Positions 1 to 8,168 of a stretch of 9,786 bases of DNA are shown piece after piece; the stretch's first letter is position 1; each line of letters starts with the position of its first letter. The DNA lies in assembly GCA_017629395.1 (NCBI GenBank), contig JAGBXH010000022.1:1-9786 (forward strand), in the 5' to 3' direction. The stretch comes from Clostridia bacterium. Lineage in GTDB: Bacteria; Bacillota; Clostridia; Oscillospirales; CAG-272. The notes below the pieces were generated by a model, which worked only from the letters and a program-made list of their open reading frames with translations, had not been told where the DNA came from and did no database searches. The translations under genes were made by a program, and so were the position numbers.

Positions 1-59
1 AGCCCAGCGTAAAGCGCAAGAAGAAATCTGAAGCAGCGCGCAAGAGAAAGTATAAGTAA
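1..59 (+). CDS. C-terminal end of an unidentified gene (partial, lysine/arginine-rich tail)
   Basis: Only frame 3 is open across the first bases; the other two plus-strand frames hit stops at once. It reads PSVKRKKKSEAARKRKYK and ends at TAA (57-59). The tail is strongly basic, as seen on RNA-binding proteins, some RNA helicases and translation-associated proteins, but 18 residues are too few to name a family. An intrinsic terminator starts 10 bases after the stop, which fits a genuine gene end. The identity is unknown and the start lies outside the window. Confidence 0.5.
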   Translation, partial: PSVKRKKKSEAARKRKYK

Positions 60-69
60 TTATAGCAAT

Positions 70-109
70 TAAGAGGTTGAGCCAAGTGCTTGACCTCTTA
101 TTGTTTTTT
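70..109 (+). terminator. Intrinsic terminator after the partial first gene
   Basis: Outer arms TAAGAGGT (70-77) and ACCTCTTA (93-100) are perfectly complementary over 8 bp. An inner AGC/GCT pairing extends the hairpin, and TTGTTTTTT (101-109) follows as the U-tract. It should end transcription of the gene stopping at 59 and insulate the promoter at 177-205. Confidence 0.8.
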
Positions 110-176
110 GCTCATGCTTTAGTTACAAAATATCGTGGCGGGATTTGGTCAAGATGCTGAAAAGCGATGCTGCGAC

Positions 177-205
177 TTGACAAAAGTTACAGCGTTGTGT
201 ATAAT
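177..205 (+). promoter_or_regulatory. Consensus sigma-A promoter for the surface CBM9-like protein
   Basis: TTGACA (177-182), a 17-bp spacer and TATAAT (200-205) match the housekeeping consensus at all 12 positions. Transcription should begin near 212, giving a roughly 40-nt leader before the start codon at 253. A perfect promoter suggests high constitutive expression; no operator-like repeat is evident over it. Confidence 0.85.
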
Positions 206-252
206 AGTCAGGACGGAGCAATCCGAATTTTGGAAAACGAGGTATGACATCT

Positions 253-1854
253 ATGAAAAAAATCCTTTCCGTGCTGGTGCTGGCTGCAATGCTGCTGTCT
301 GCTCTGGCAATCGCTGCGTCTGCCGAAGAGTACGATTACGTCAATCAGGCAGACTACTACGAGCATGAGGCAGTAAAGAGAGACGAGGTTTACGACGAGC
401 AAGCCGGTATCGCTTCTCAGACCTGGAAGGTCCCTTATCTGCCCGTCACCCCCGCTATGGACGGCAAGATCAGCGTTGGCGAGTACGAGAGATTTGAAAA
501 TTACGAGGATTATCTGTTCTACGCTATGCGTACAAACGGCGGTCAGAACTCCGTTGATGAGTTCTATGCATTCTTGGACGCTGCCAAGCCCGGTTTCTTT
601 GATGCATATTGGGGCTGGGACGGTCAGTATTTGTACATGGCATTCAACATGGACTGCTTTGACGGTTACTTCTGTGACCCCAGCGTGCACGGTGCTTCTT
701 ACCTGTACGCATGCACAGCAGTACAGTTCGGTCTTGGCCGTGCGGACGCTGAATATAGACAGTTCAGCGAGACCGGCTTTGGTATCAACCCCGACGGCAA
801 CACCGGTGTGACCACCAAGTGGCTGGGTAACTACATGCCCAACGACACCCAGGACGTTGCGGGCGAATACAACGAAACCACCAAGAGACTGACCATTGAG
901 TTCAGAGTCAACCTCCAGCTTGCGCTGGATATGGACGAAACCGTCAAGAACGGTGACCAGGCTAAGATGTGCTGGCTGCTCAGCGTCGGCGGCGACGGTG
1001 ACAACCTCAGATGCAAGCAGGTTTCCTTCTGCCACGGTATCGGCGGTACGCAGTCTAACAAGGCTGCACAGTATTTTGCAACCATTACCTTTGACGGTCT
1101 GCCTGCCGATAAGGAGATCCCGATTGAGGAGCGCGTAGAGATCAGCGAGATCGACCAGGAATACGACCTGCGTGACTTTGTCGTACTCTCCCAGGATGAT
1201 GCCATCGGCACCTTCTCCGGCAACAATGCAACCGTTGAAAAGATCACCGAGGGTGATGAGTCCTTTATGAGAATTACGGCAACCGGTGACGAGGCATACG
1301 TGTACGGTAACAAGTACCCCGTCAGCGTAAGCAGCGGGACCAATTACGTTGTGATCAAGTACCGCACCTCCTCCACCAAGGCAAACAATATGGGCATTAT
1401 TTATAAATCCACAACGCTCAAGACATATGACCTGGACGCTACTGCATACGAAGAGGTCAAGGCAGACGGTCAGTGGCACTATCTGTACATCGATATGAAC
1501 GGTGAAGAGAATTGGAAGGACTGGATCGTATCTCTTGGCATCGTGCCGTTCGTAGCAACCGAGGGCATTGCAGGCGAATCGATTGATATTGCATGGATCA
1601 AGTTCTATCACGAGGATCCTTGGGATATTCCCGAGTACGAGGCGGACAGAAAGGCTACCGCTCCCACGACCGAGGAAACCACCGAAGAGCCTACTGTTGC
1701 AACCACCGAGGAAGTCGTCACTACTGAGGCTCCCGAAACCGAGGCTGAGACCGAGGCTCCCGCAAAGAAGGGCTGCGGCAGCGTTGTAGGCGGCGCATTT
1801 GCAGTCGTTGCACTTCTGGCAGTTGCATTCGTTGCAAAGAAGAAGGAAGACTGA
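253..1854 (+). CDS. Secreted, C-terminally anchored CBM9/DOMON-like carbohydrate-binding surface protein
   Basis: The product is 533 aa. I chose ATG 253 over ATG 244 because GAGG (239-242) sits 10 nt before 253 but only 1 nt before 244, and because 253 gives a classic MKK signal peptide (about residues 1-24, cleavage after ASA). Residues ~59-284 look like a CBM9/DOMON-type beta-sandwich, with the typical opening 'MDGKISVGEYERF' and the aromatic-rich 'DAYWGWDGQYLYMAFN' strands. Residues ~305-455 look like a second, jelly-roll-like domain of unknown ligand. A Thr/Glu-rich linker (~467-503) leads to KKGCGS, a hydrophobic helix and KKKED, which reads as an envelope anchor. No catalytic residues are recognisable, so a binding role for plant or host glycans at the cell surface is inferred. 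It is monocistronic between its own promoter and terminator, and convergent with the GH3 gene. Confidence 0.85.
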   Translation: MKKILSVLVLAAMLLSALAIAASAEEYDYVNQADYYEHEAVKRDEVYDEQAGIASQTWKVPYLPVTPAMDGKISVGEYERFENYEDYLFYAMRTNGGQNSVDEFYAFLDAAKPGFFDAYWGWDGQYLYMAFNMDCFDGYFCDPSVHGASYLYACTAVQFGLGRADAEYRQFSETGFGINPDGNTGVTTKWLGNYMPNDTQDVAGEYNETTKRLTIEFRVNLQLALDMDETVKNGDQAKMCWLLSVGGDGDNLRCKQVSFCHGIGGTQSNKAAQYFATITFDGLPADKEIPIEERVEISEIDQEYDLRDFVVLSQDDAIGTFSGNNATVEKITEGDESFMRITATGDEAYVYGNKYPVSVSSGTNYVVIKYRTSSTKANNMGIIYKSTTLKTYDLDATAYEEVKADGQWHYLYIDMNGEENWKDWIVSLGIVPFVATEGIAGESIDIAWIKFYHEDPWDIPEYEADRKATAPTTEETTEEPTVATTEEVVTTEAPETEAETEAPAKKGCGSVVGGAFAVVALLAVAFVAKKKED

Positions 1855-1875
1855 TTGCTGATATAAAACCCAATA

Positions 1876-1912
1876 AAATCGCGGTGTCAAGCATTTGCTT
1901 GACACCGCTTTT
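1876..1912. terminator. Bidirectional terminator between convergent genes
   Basis: A perfect 12-bp stem (GCGGTGTCAAGC 1881-1892, ATTT loop, GCTTGACACCGC 1897-1908) is followed by TTTT on the plus strand. On the minus strand it is followed by a T-rich GATTTTA. It therefore serves both the surface protein gene ending at 1854 and the GH3 gene ending at 1918. Confidence 0.9.
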
Positions 1913-1917
1913 CTGCG

Positions 1918-4900
1918 TTATTCGTAAATTTCCAATTCAATGATACTGAACCAGTTTTCACCCTCGCGCCAAAGTCTGACGTAGCGGGCGTTCACGTCAA
2001 GGTCGGTCAAGCTGACAAATAGCTCGTCCTTTTTGCCTTGGTAAATGGTCTGATAGCTCTCACCATCGGTGGAGATCTCAATGCGGTAGGGCACCCAAGC
2101 CGATTCCAGCATCAGCGTCAGACCCTTGAAGTGTGTGATCTCGCCAAGATCGACCTGCAGCCAAGCCTGCCCCGTGGGCAGCGAGCCCCAGCGGGTGTCC
2201 ACGTTGCCGTCTACAGCATAGGAGGGAAGGTACGCGCCCTCGTGATTGGTTGCGGTGACGGGCTTATTTAAGGCAAGATTGACCTTGTGTTCCTCTGCGG
2301 GGCGGTTGGCTTTATCCTCCTCGGTGGCGGGATGCACCGAAAGCTCGTAGATCGAAACGAAGTTGCCCTTGGGAATGTTCAGCTTGAGGTAACGTGCCGT
2401 TTGACCGTACAGATTGATGATGCACGCGCCCGTGCTTTCATCGCGCGTGTAAACGCCCACCTGCTTATAGGTCTTTCCGTCCTCGGAGGCTGAGAGCGTA
2501 AAGGGTACGGAAAGGGATTCCCAGAGAATATCAATCTCTCCAATCTCGTAAACTGCCTGCAGATCTACCGTAAACGTGTGTGCAGAGGCGGTACATCCAA
2601 GACCGCTCCAGCGTGTTGCGGGATTGCCGTCCACGGCGTATTGTGAGGCAAGCGCATCGCTTTCGTGGCCGTTATCGGTAGTGGGCTTGCCCAAAGCGAG
2701 GTTTTCCTTGGGTGCTTGCCATTCGGGGATTTCGTAGGTCGCCTTTTGGATGTAATCAAAATCCGTGTCGGGAGCGGCGATATTGGTCACGTCACGCAGC
2801 ACGGCAGCATCCAGCGTCAGCGTCCTGGTTTCTTTGATGTCGGTTGCGGATGCAGCAAGCGAGAAGGTGTAGCTGCCGCCGTCGATGACGTAACGGCTGC
2901 CGTCCGTATCGTAGCTTTCCAAGGCGTCTGCCGTGATGACGATGCTGACCGTCTCGCTCTGGCCGGGCGCAAGCATGGCGGTCTTGGCAAAGCCCGCAAG
3001 CTCCAAGGTCGCGTGTTCCATGCGTGTTTCGGGTTTGGTGACGTAGACCTGCACGATCTCGCGGCCCGAGACAGCACCGCTGTTGGTCACGGTGCAGGTA
3101 GCTTGAAGTGTGCCGTCAGCCTGCTTTTGCACGTCAAAATCGGAGTAGGTAAAGGCAGTGTAGGAAAGTCCGTAGCCAAAGGGATACGCCACGTCCACGC
3201 CAAAGGTGGTATAGTAGCGGTAGCCTACGTAAATATCTTCATAGTAAACGGTATCGGTGGAGGTGCCGGGGAAGTATTTGCCTGCGGGGGTCGCAAAGCA
3301 GCTTGTCGGCCACGTAATGGTGGTCTTGGCACTCGGGTTGACGTTGCCGCAAAGCACCTCGGCAACCGCCGTGCCGGTCTTTTCACCCGCATATCCCGTC
3401 CAGAGCACCGCGTCTGCCATGTCCTGCCAGGAAAGCATTTCCATGGGGGAGCCTGTGTTGAGCAGCACGATCACGCGCTTGCCCTTTGCATGGAACGCCT
3501 TGCTGACGCGCTCGATCATTTCGGTCTCGGTCTTATTCAGTAAGAAGTCGCCTGCCATATCCACGCGATCCGCGCCCTCTGTCGAGCCGCGCGAGATGAC
3601 GATCACGGCAGCATCCGCATTGTCGGCACATTCGGCAGCGTACTCTGCGGAAACGGGAATATCCTTGGATGCATCCAGCGCATCGTGCGCCTTGGCGCTT
3701 TTGAAGGGGTGCCTTGACATCTGATATACGTCAAATGCCTCGGATTTATTGAGCCCCTCGGCAATATTGACAGGCTTTTTGGCGTTGACCGATCCCGATC
3801 CCGCGCCGCCGTATACGGTGGCAAACGCGCCGTTGCCGAATACGGCAAGCGTTTTCTGCTCGGTTAAGGGAAGTGCTTGGCTGTCGTTTTTGAGCAGCAC
3901 CATGGTTTGCGCGGCAACCTCTGCGGCAAGATCGCCGTGAGCGGTGTGGTCGATGCGTCCGCCGCGTTCTATCTCTGTGAAAGCGGGGCACTTGACCACA
4001 AGCCCCAGCACGTTGGCGCAGGCTCTGTCCAGCATTTGCATGTTGAGCGTGCCGTTGTTTGCAGCAGCAATGATCAGTGCAGGATCTTCTGCGCTGCCGG
4101 GCATGTTGATATCGTTGCCCGCGTTGACCTTTTCTGCAACCGTGCCGCCCGATCCCCAGTCGGACATGACCATGCCCTCAAAGCCGCATTCCTCTCGCAG
4201 GTACGTGGTCAGCAGATCGTAGGACAGAGCCACGCGCGTGCCGTTGATGAGATTGTAAGAGGACATGATGGTATAAGGGGCGGCATCGCGCACCGTCATG
4301 CCGAACGCCTTGAGGTAGATCTCACGCAACGCGCGCTCGGTTACGTTTGCGCTGACCGATCCGCGCGAGGTTTCCTGATTGTTGGCGGCAAAGTGCTTAA
4401 GCGAAACGCCCACGCCCGTGGACTGAATGCCTTGCGTATAAGCCGTAGCGATATAGGCGGTCAGTAAAGGGTCTTCGGAGCAGTATTCAAAGTTTCTGCC
4501 GCCCAGCACGTTCTTTTGAATGTTCATGCCGGGGGCTAAGATGACGTCCATGCTCTTGACAAGGCAATCCTTGCCCATTGCCACACCGATCTGTGAAGCT
4601 AAGGAAGCGTCCCAGGAGGAGGAGAGGTTGATGACCGAGGGATACCACACGGTGGTATCGTAGCGCAAGCCCGCAGGCCCGTCATTGACCGTGACCGAGG
4701 GGACGCCCAATCGCTCGATGGCGTACGTGCCGCCCGATGCGCCGGGCAGCACGACGTTTTGTGTGCCTGTGACCATGTGCGCCTTTTCGTCAAGCGTCAT
4801 GGCGGCAACCACGCAGTCAATGGAGTCCGCGCTTAACTGTACAAGCCCGTTTTTGATCGGGAGCTCCAGCGCATCTGCTGCAATGCCTGCGGCATCGGTA

Positions 4901-5307
4901 GCGTTGATGGCCAACAGCAGCGCGTCGGTGATCTGCTCCTCGGGGCATTCCAGCGTGACCGTCAGCTCGCCTTGCTGTGCTTTGATCGTTTGATTGGTGA
5001 TTGTGCTGCCGTTGCTCATCAAGCGGCATTCAATTTCTACCTCGGCATTGCCGTCAAGCGCGCAAAGCAGCGTCAGCTTGAACTTGCAGCCGTCCAGAGT
5101 CAATTCGGTGGCACGAAGCGTCAGCGCGCACGCGAGCTCGGGAGCGGGCTCGGTCGTGGATTCCGTTGGGCTTTCTTGCTGCGTGCTTTGCTCGCTTGGC
5201 TGCTCGGGAACCGGGGCGTCCTTACAACCTGCGGTTTGTAAAAGTAATGTGCAGAGCAGTAAAAAGCCAAGCAATGAGGTCAGCTTGCGTGTTTGCGTGC
5301 GTGTCAT
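1918..5307 (-). CDS. Glycoside hydrolase family 3 beta-glycosidase lipoprotein with two F5/8 type C domains
   Basis: The product is 1129 aa, far longer than a minimal GH3 enzyme because of added modules. Residues 1-28 form a lipoprotein signal ending LQTAGC (lipidated Cys28), so the enzyme should be tethered outside the membrane. A Thr/Glu/Pro-rich linker (~30-57) and a small beta domain (~58-150) follow. The GH3 TIM-barrel domain (~160-440) has 'VNDGPAGLR', 'SLKHFAANNQE' and 'MSDWG', which places the likely nucleophile at Asp383. The GH3 alpha/beta C-domain (~460-670) has 'STEGADR' with Glu577 as a candidate acid/base. A fibronectin III-like domain (~740-825) and two F5/8 type C (CBM32-like) domains (~868-995 and ~1009-1129) complete the protein. 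The start has AGGAGG (5313-5318 on the complement) 5 nt upstream. The gene lies 36 bp behind the acetyltransferase, probably in one operon. GH3 members cleave beta-glucosides, beta-xylosides or other beta-linked sugars; the exact substrate cannot be read from the sequence. Confidence 0.93.
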   Translation of the reverse strand: MTRTQTRKLTSLLGFLLLCTLLLQTAGCKDAPVPEQPSEQSTQQESPTESTTEPAPELACALTLRATELTLDGCKFKLTLLCALDGNAEVEIECRLMSNGSTITNQTIKAQQGELTVTLECPEEQITDALLLAINATDAAGIAADALELPIKNGLVQLSADSIDCVVAAMTLDEKAHMVTGTQNVVLPGASGGTYAIERLGVPSVTVNDGPAGLRYDTTVWYPSVINLSSSWDASLASQIGVAMGKDCLVKSMDVILAPGMNIQKNVLGGRNFEYCSEDPLLTAYIATAYTQGIQSTGVGVSLKHFAANNQETSRGSVSANVTERALREIYLKAFGMTVRDAAPYTIMSSYNLINGTRVALSYDLLTTYLREECGFEGMVMSDWGSGGTVAEKVNAGNDINMPGSAEDPALIIAAANNGTLNMQMLDRACANVLGLVVKCPAFTEIERGGRIDHTAHGDLAAEVAAQTMVLLKNDSQALPLTEQKTLAVFGNGAFATVYGGAGSGSVNAKKPVNIAEGLNKSEAFDVYQMSRHPFKSAKAHDALDASKDIPVSAEYAAECADNADAAVIVISRGSTEGADRVDMAGDFLLNKTETEMIERVSKAFHAKGKRVIVLLNTGSPMEMLSWQDMADAVLWTGYAGEKTGTAVAEVLCGNVNPSAKTTITWPTSCFATPAGKYFPGTSTDTVYYEDIYVGYRYYTTFGVDVAYPFGYGLSYTAFTYSDFDVQKQADGTLQATCTVTNSGAVSGREIVQVYVTKPETRMEHATLELAGFAKTAMLAPGQSETVSIVITADALESYDTDGSRYVIDGGSYTFSLAASATDIKETRTLTLDAAVLRDVTNIAAPDTDFDYIQKATYEIPEWQAPKENLALGKPTTDNGHESDALASQYAVDGNPATRWSGLGCTASAHTFTVDLQAVYEIGEIDILWESLSVPFTLSASEDGKTYKQVGVYTRDESTGACIINLYGQTARYLKLNIPKGNFVSIYELSVHPATEEDKANRPAEEHKVNLALNKPVTATNHEGAYLPSYAVDGNVDTRWGSLPTGQAWLQVDLGEITHFKGLTLMLESAWVPYRIEISTDGESYQTIYQGKKDELFVSLTDLDVNARYVRLWREGENWFSIIELEIYE

Positions 5308-5343
5308 AAATGCCTCCTGCGAAAGTTTTTATTTTTTCGGAGT

Positions 5344-5970
5344 TTATTGTGCGTTTTCCAAAATGCCCTTGGCGTATTCGTCCAAGGGGCGGTCCTTGAA
5401 ATAGAATTGCTTGTCCTGCTCGGTGATGGGGCGAATGACGCGGCAGGGATTGCCCGCTGCCACCACCATATCGGGAATGTCGTGCGTGACCACGCTGCCC
5501 GCACCGATGACTACGCCCGAGCCGATATGCACGCCGGGGCAGATCACGCTTTGCGCGCCGATCCACACGTCATCTCCAATGGTGATGCCGATGTCGTATT
5601 CCAGCCCCGTGTTACGCACCTCGGGATGAATGGGGTGACCCGCGGTGTAAATGCCCACACCCGGGGCAAGGAAGCAGTTGTTTCCAATGGTGACCTTGGC
5701 AACGTCCAGAATAGTACAGTTGAAATTGGCAAAAAAGTTTTTGCCCACGAAAATGTTCTTACCGTAGTCGCAGTAAAAGGGCGGGTTGATCATGGTCGTC
5801 TCATCCGAGCCGCCAAGCAGCTGCGCAACCGTTTGGCGAATGGTATCGTAATCGGTGTAATCCGCCTTGTTGAGCGTGTTCAAAAGCAGGCGCGCCTGCT
5901 TCATTTGCGCAGCGGTATCCCGATCAAACATATAAAGCATTTCTGCATCTCTTCGTTCTACGTTGTTCAT
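5344..5970 (-). CDS. Maltose/galactoside O-acetyltransferase family protein (left-handed beta-helix)
   Basis: The product is 208 aa, typical for the Maa/LacA/NodL family, which transfers acetyl from acetyl-CoA to a sugar hydroxyl. Residues ~1-55 match the N-terminal Mac domain ('RDAEMLYMFDRDTAAQ'). From ~70 the hexapeptide-repeat beta-helix runs through 'NCFLAPGVGIYTAGHPIHPE', where His112 aligns with the catalytic histidine of LacA-type enzymes. 'GAGSVVTHDIPDMVVAAGNP' is the usual C-terminal family signature. No signal peptide is present, so it is cytoplasmic. A GGAAGGGG ribosome binding site lies on the complement at 5976-5983. It is first in the unit with the GH3 gene. It may acetylate sugars released by the hydrolases, but acceptor specificity in this family is poorly predictable and the name Maa would be a guess. 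Confidence 0.9.
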   Translation of the reverse strand: MNNVERRDAEMLYMFDRDTAAQMKQARLLLNTLNKADYTDYDTIRQTVAQLLGGSDETTMINPPFYCDYGKNIFVGKNFFANFNCTILDVAKVTIGNNCFLAPGVGIYTAGHPIHPEVRNTGLEYDIGITIGDDVWIGAQSVICPGVHIGSGVVIGAGSVVTHDIPDMVVAAGNPCRVIRPITEQDKQFYFKDRPLDEYAKGILENAQ

Positions 5971-6001
5971 AAATGCCCCTTCCGTTTTTCAATGTGCTTT
6001 C

Positions 6002-6030
6002 ATTATATCACGAAGGGTCAAAAAAAGCAA
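6002..6030 (-). promoter_or_regulatory. Extended -10 promoter for the acetyltransferase-GH3 unit
   Basis: On the minus strand, TTGCTT (6025-6030), a 17-bp spacer and TATAAT (6002-6007) are present, with TGA directly before the -10 forming an extended TGn element. The -35 is weak, which the extended -10 could offset. Transcription should start near 5995, about 25 nt before the ATG at 5970. Confidence 0.7.
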
Positions 6031-6036
6031 GAGGGG

Positions 6037-6065
6037 TTGCATTGTAAATGCGAATGTGCTATAAT
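6037..6065 (+). promoter_or_regulatory. Extended -10 promoter for the DUF6259-like gene
   Basis: TTGCAT (6037-6042), a 17-bp spacer and TATAAT (6060-6065), preceded by TGC (extended -10), are present. The predicted start near 6072 leaves a ~24-nt leader before the GTG at 6096, so the longer reading frame opening at 6048 cannot be the real start. The -35 lies only 6 bp from the -35 of the divergent promoter. Confidence 0.7.
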
Positions 6066-6095
6066 ACGTATGATATCAGGCTTTGGAGGTGTACC

Positions 6096-8168
6096 GTGTA
6101 TACATTAAACCTTGAGAATATGACTCTTGCGGTGGACTTTGCCCGCGGGCAGGTCGCATCGCTTTTGATAAACGGTGTTGAGCGCGTATGTGCGCCTTGC
6201 GCGCTTTGGGGGCTGAGATTACGCGATCTTGACGGCAATGCCACCGTATATAGCGCGTACGATGCAACCGCTATCACCCCCACCGCGGACGGCGCGATCT
6301 ATGCGGGCTTTGCGCTTGCAGGGCTTTGCGTGCAGGTGCACCTTGCCGAAAAGCAGGGAAGTGCCGCATGGCGTGCCGAGGTGCGCGGGCTTGACCAAAG
6401 CCACGTTGTCGAGTGGTTGGACTTTCCGCTTGTGAGTCTGCCTGCGCTCAAGGAGAATAACCGGGAGGGCAACGGCGGCATGATTCTGTACCCCTACAAT
6501 GAGGGCGCGCTGATCTCCAATAACGACCACCGCAATATGACCGATTTCCGCCATTGGGAGCCCGAATACCCCAGCCTTGGCTGTTACGGCGTGTTCCCCA
6601 ATATGATCTGCTCACAAATGCAAGCGTATTTGTGGGAGGATGCGGGCTTGTACTTCGGTGCGCACGATCCCTTGCGCGGTGTCAAGGGCATTGATTTCTA
6701 TGCGGAAAACGGCGGCATCACCATGCAGATGCGCCTGTTTTGCGGTGTGGAGTTTGGGCAGGACTATATCATGGATTACGATATCGTGTGGCGCGCGACC
6801 GATGCGCGTTGGGCGTCCGCTGCGGAGATCTATCGCGAATGGTTTGAAAGTGCGCTGCCGCCCCGCGTCAAAAAGATCAAGGAGAATGACGCTTTGCCCG
6901 CGTGGTATGCCGAGAGCCCCTTGGTGGTGACGTACTGCGTGCGCGGCGTGCACGATATGGACGAGATGGCACCTAACGCGCTGTTCCCCTATACCAACGC
7001 GCTGCCGCTTTTGGAGCGCATCAAGTCGCAGGCGCAAACCAAGCTCATGGTGCTGCTCATGCACTGGGAGGGCACAGCCCCTTGGGCACCGCCCTACGTT
7101 TGGCCTCCTTACGGTGGTGTGGAGAACTTTACCGAGTTTAAGAATGCCTTGCACGCACAGGGAGATCTGCTTGGCGTGTACTGCTCGGGCTTTGGCTATA
7201 CCCTTACAAGTAATTTGGTGGACGATTACGATTGCAGCGAGATCTGCGAGCGCGAGGGCTTGACTGCCGGCATGTGCGCAGGGCCCGACGGCAAGGTGGC
7301 GATCAGCCGCATCTGCACGGGGCAGCGTAAGGGCTACGATATTTGCCCCGCGTCCGAGGTCGGGCACGATATTTTGGCAAAGGCATACGAGCCGCTGTTT
7401 GAAAGCGGCATTGATTACGCGCAGATTTTGGACCAGAATCACGGCGGCGGGCAGTATTTCTGCTATAGCAGAGAGCATGGGCATCCCCCCGTGCCTGGTG
7501 CTTGGATGACAGCGAATATGCAAAGCATGCTGACCGAGTGGAACGGCAAGGCAGGAAACATGCTGCTGGGCTGTGAGAGCGCGGCTGCCGAGCCGTTTAT
7601 GGGCAATCTGCTAATGAGCGACAACCGCTTTGAGCTCAATTATCACATCGGTGTTCCCGTGCCGCTGTATGCGTATCTCTATCACGAATATCTGCGCAAT
7701 TTCATGGGTAATCAGGTATCCTGCCCGTTCGGGAACGATCAGTATACGCTCTGCTACCGCGTGGGCTATTCCTTTGCTGCGGGCGACCTGATGACGCTGG
7801 TGCTCACGCCCGACGGGCAGCTCATGACCAACTGGGGCAACCACGATTTCTCGCGCCTGCCCGACAGAGAAAAGGCACTTGACCTTGTGGCAAATCTTTG
7901 CCGCTTTTACCGCGAGGGTGCGGGCAAGTATCTGCATAACGGCAGAATGATCCCCGCCCTGCCCATCACCTGTGGACAAAAGGCGTTCTTTATGGAGTGG
8001 TACGGACGCGCATGCACCATCCCCTCGGTCTACACGACCGCATGGCTTGCCGACGATGGCACCAAGGCACAAATTTTCGTCAACCCCGGCGATGCCCCCG
8101 AAACCGTTACCGCGGGCGGACGCGAGATCACCATCCCCGCAAGAGATGCGGTTATGATCGAAATCTGA
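6096..8168 (+). CDS. DUF6259-like putative glycoside hydrolase, cytoplasmic
   Basis: The product is 690 aa. I chose GTG 6096 because GGAGG (6085-6089) lies 6 nt upstream and the promoter -10 at 6060-6065 falls after the earlier in-frame ATG at 6048. Residues ~1-235 look like an N-terminal beta-sandwich of the kind preceding many glycosidase barrels. Residues ~265-545 look like a TIM barrel ('LMVLLMHWEGTAPWAPPY', 'GDLLGVYCSGFGYT', 'IDYAQILDQNHGGG', 'NMLLGCESAAAEPF'). Residues ~600-690 form a beta-rich C-terminal domain. Asp446 in ILDQNHGG and Glu494 or Glu499 in GCESAAAEPF are candidate catalytic acids, by position at predicted strand ends only. There is no signal peptide or membrane segment. 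The layout resembles the DUF6259 proteins of Firmicutes, which I recall as presumed carbohydrate-active enzymes without a settled activity. Its divergent neighbours (acetyltransferase and GH3) support a role in sugar breakdown. Confidence 0.8.
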   Translation: MYTLNLENMTLAVDFARGQVASLLINGVERVCAPCALWGLRLRDLDGNATVYSAYDATAITPTADGAIYAGFALAGLCVQVHLAEKQGSAAWRAEVRGLDQSHVVEWLDFPLVSLPALKENNREGNGGMILYPYNEGALISNNDHRNMTDFRHWEPEYPSLGCYGVFPNMICSQMQAYLWEDAGLYFGAHDPLRGVKGIDFYAENGGITMQMRLFCGVEFGQDYIMDYDIVWRATDARWASAAEIYREWFESALPPRVKKIKENDALPAWYAESPLVVTYCVRGVHDMDEMAPNALFPYTNALPLLERIKSQAQTKLMVLLMHWEGTAPWAPPYVWPPYGGVENFTEFKNALHAQGDLLGVYCSGFGYTLTSNLVDDYDCSEICEREGLTAGMCAGPDGKVAISRICTGQRKGYDICPASEVGHDILAKAYEPLFESGIDYAQILDQNHGGGQYFCYSREHGHPPVPGAWMTANMQSMLTEWNGKAGNMLLGCESAAAEPFMGNLLMSDNRFELNYHIGVPVPLYAYLYHEYLRNFMGNQVSCPFGNDQYTLCYRVGYSFAAGDLMTLVLTPDGQLMTNWGNHDFSRLPDREKALDLVANLCRFYREGAGKYLHNGRMIPALPITCGQKAFFMEWYGRACTIPSVYTTAWLADDGTKAQIFVNPGDAPETVTAGGREITIPARDAVMIEI

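Noticed and set aside
208..1905. 565-aa open frame antisense to the whole surface-protein gene
   Set aside because: It has no ribosome binding site or promoter, its Cys/Leu/Val-rich product resembles no family, and it is explained by the codon bias of the strongly supported plus-strand gene.
2665..3543. 292-aa plus-strand open frame inside the GH3 gene, and similar ones at 3257-3724 and 3877-4467
   Set aside because: They are shadows of the GH3 coding frame, and the GH3 protein shows clear conserved motifs across all of these regions.
6048..6095. Upstream ATG start for the DUF6259-like protein
   Set aside because: The promoter -10 (6060-6065) lies downstream of that ATG, and a strong GGAGG points to GTG 6096.
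5293..6108. 271-aa plus-strand frame across the acetyltransferase gene
   Set aside because: The opposite strand encodes a full hexapeptide-repeat acetyltransferase with its catalytic histidine. This frame also runs through the divergent promoter region and has no ribosome binding site.
6612..7523. 303-aa minus-strand open frame inside the DUF6259-like gene
   Set aside because: It has no start signals or family features and lies opposite a coherent 690-aa protein.
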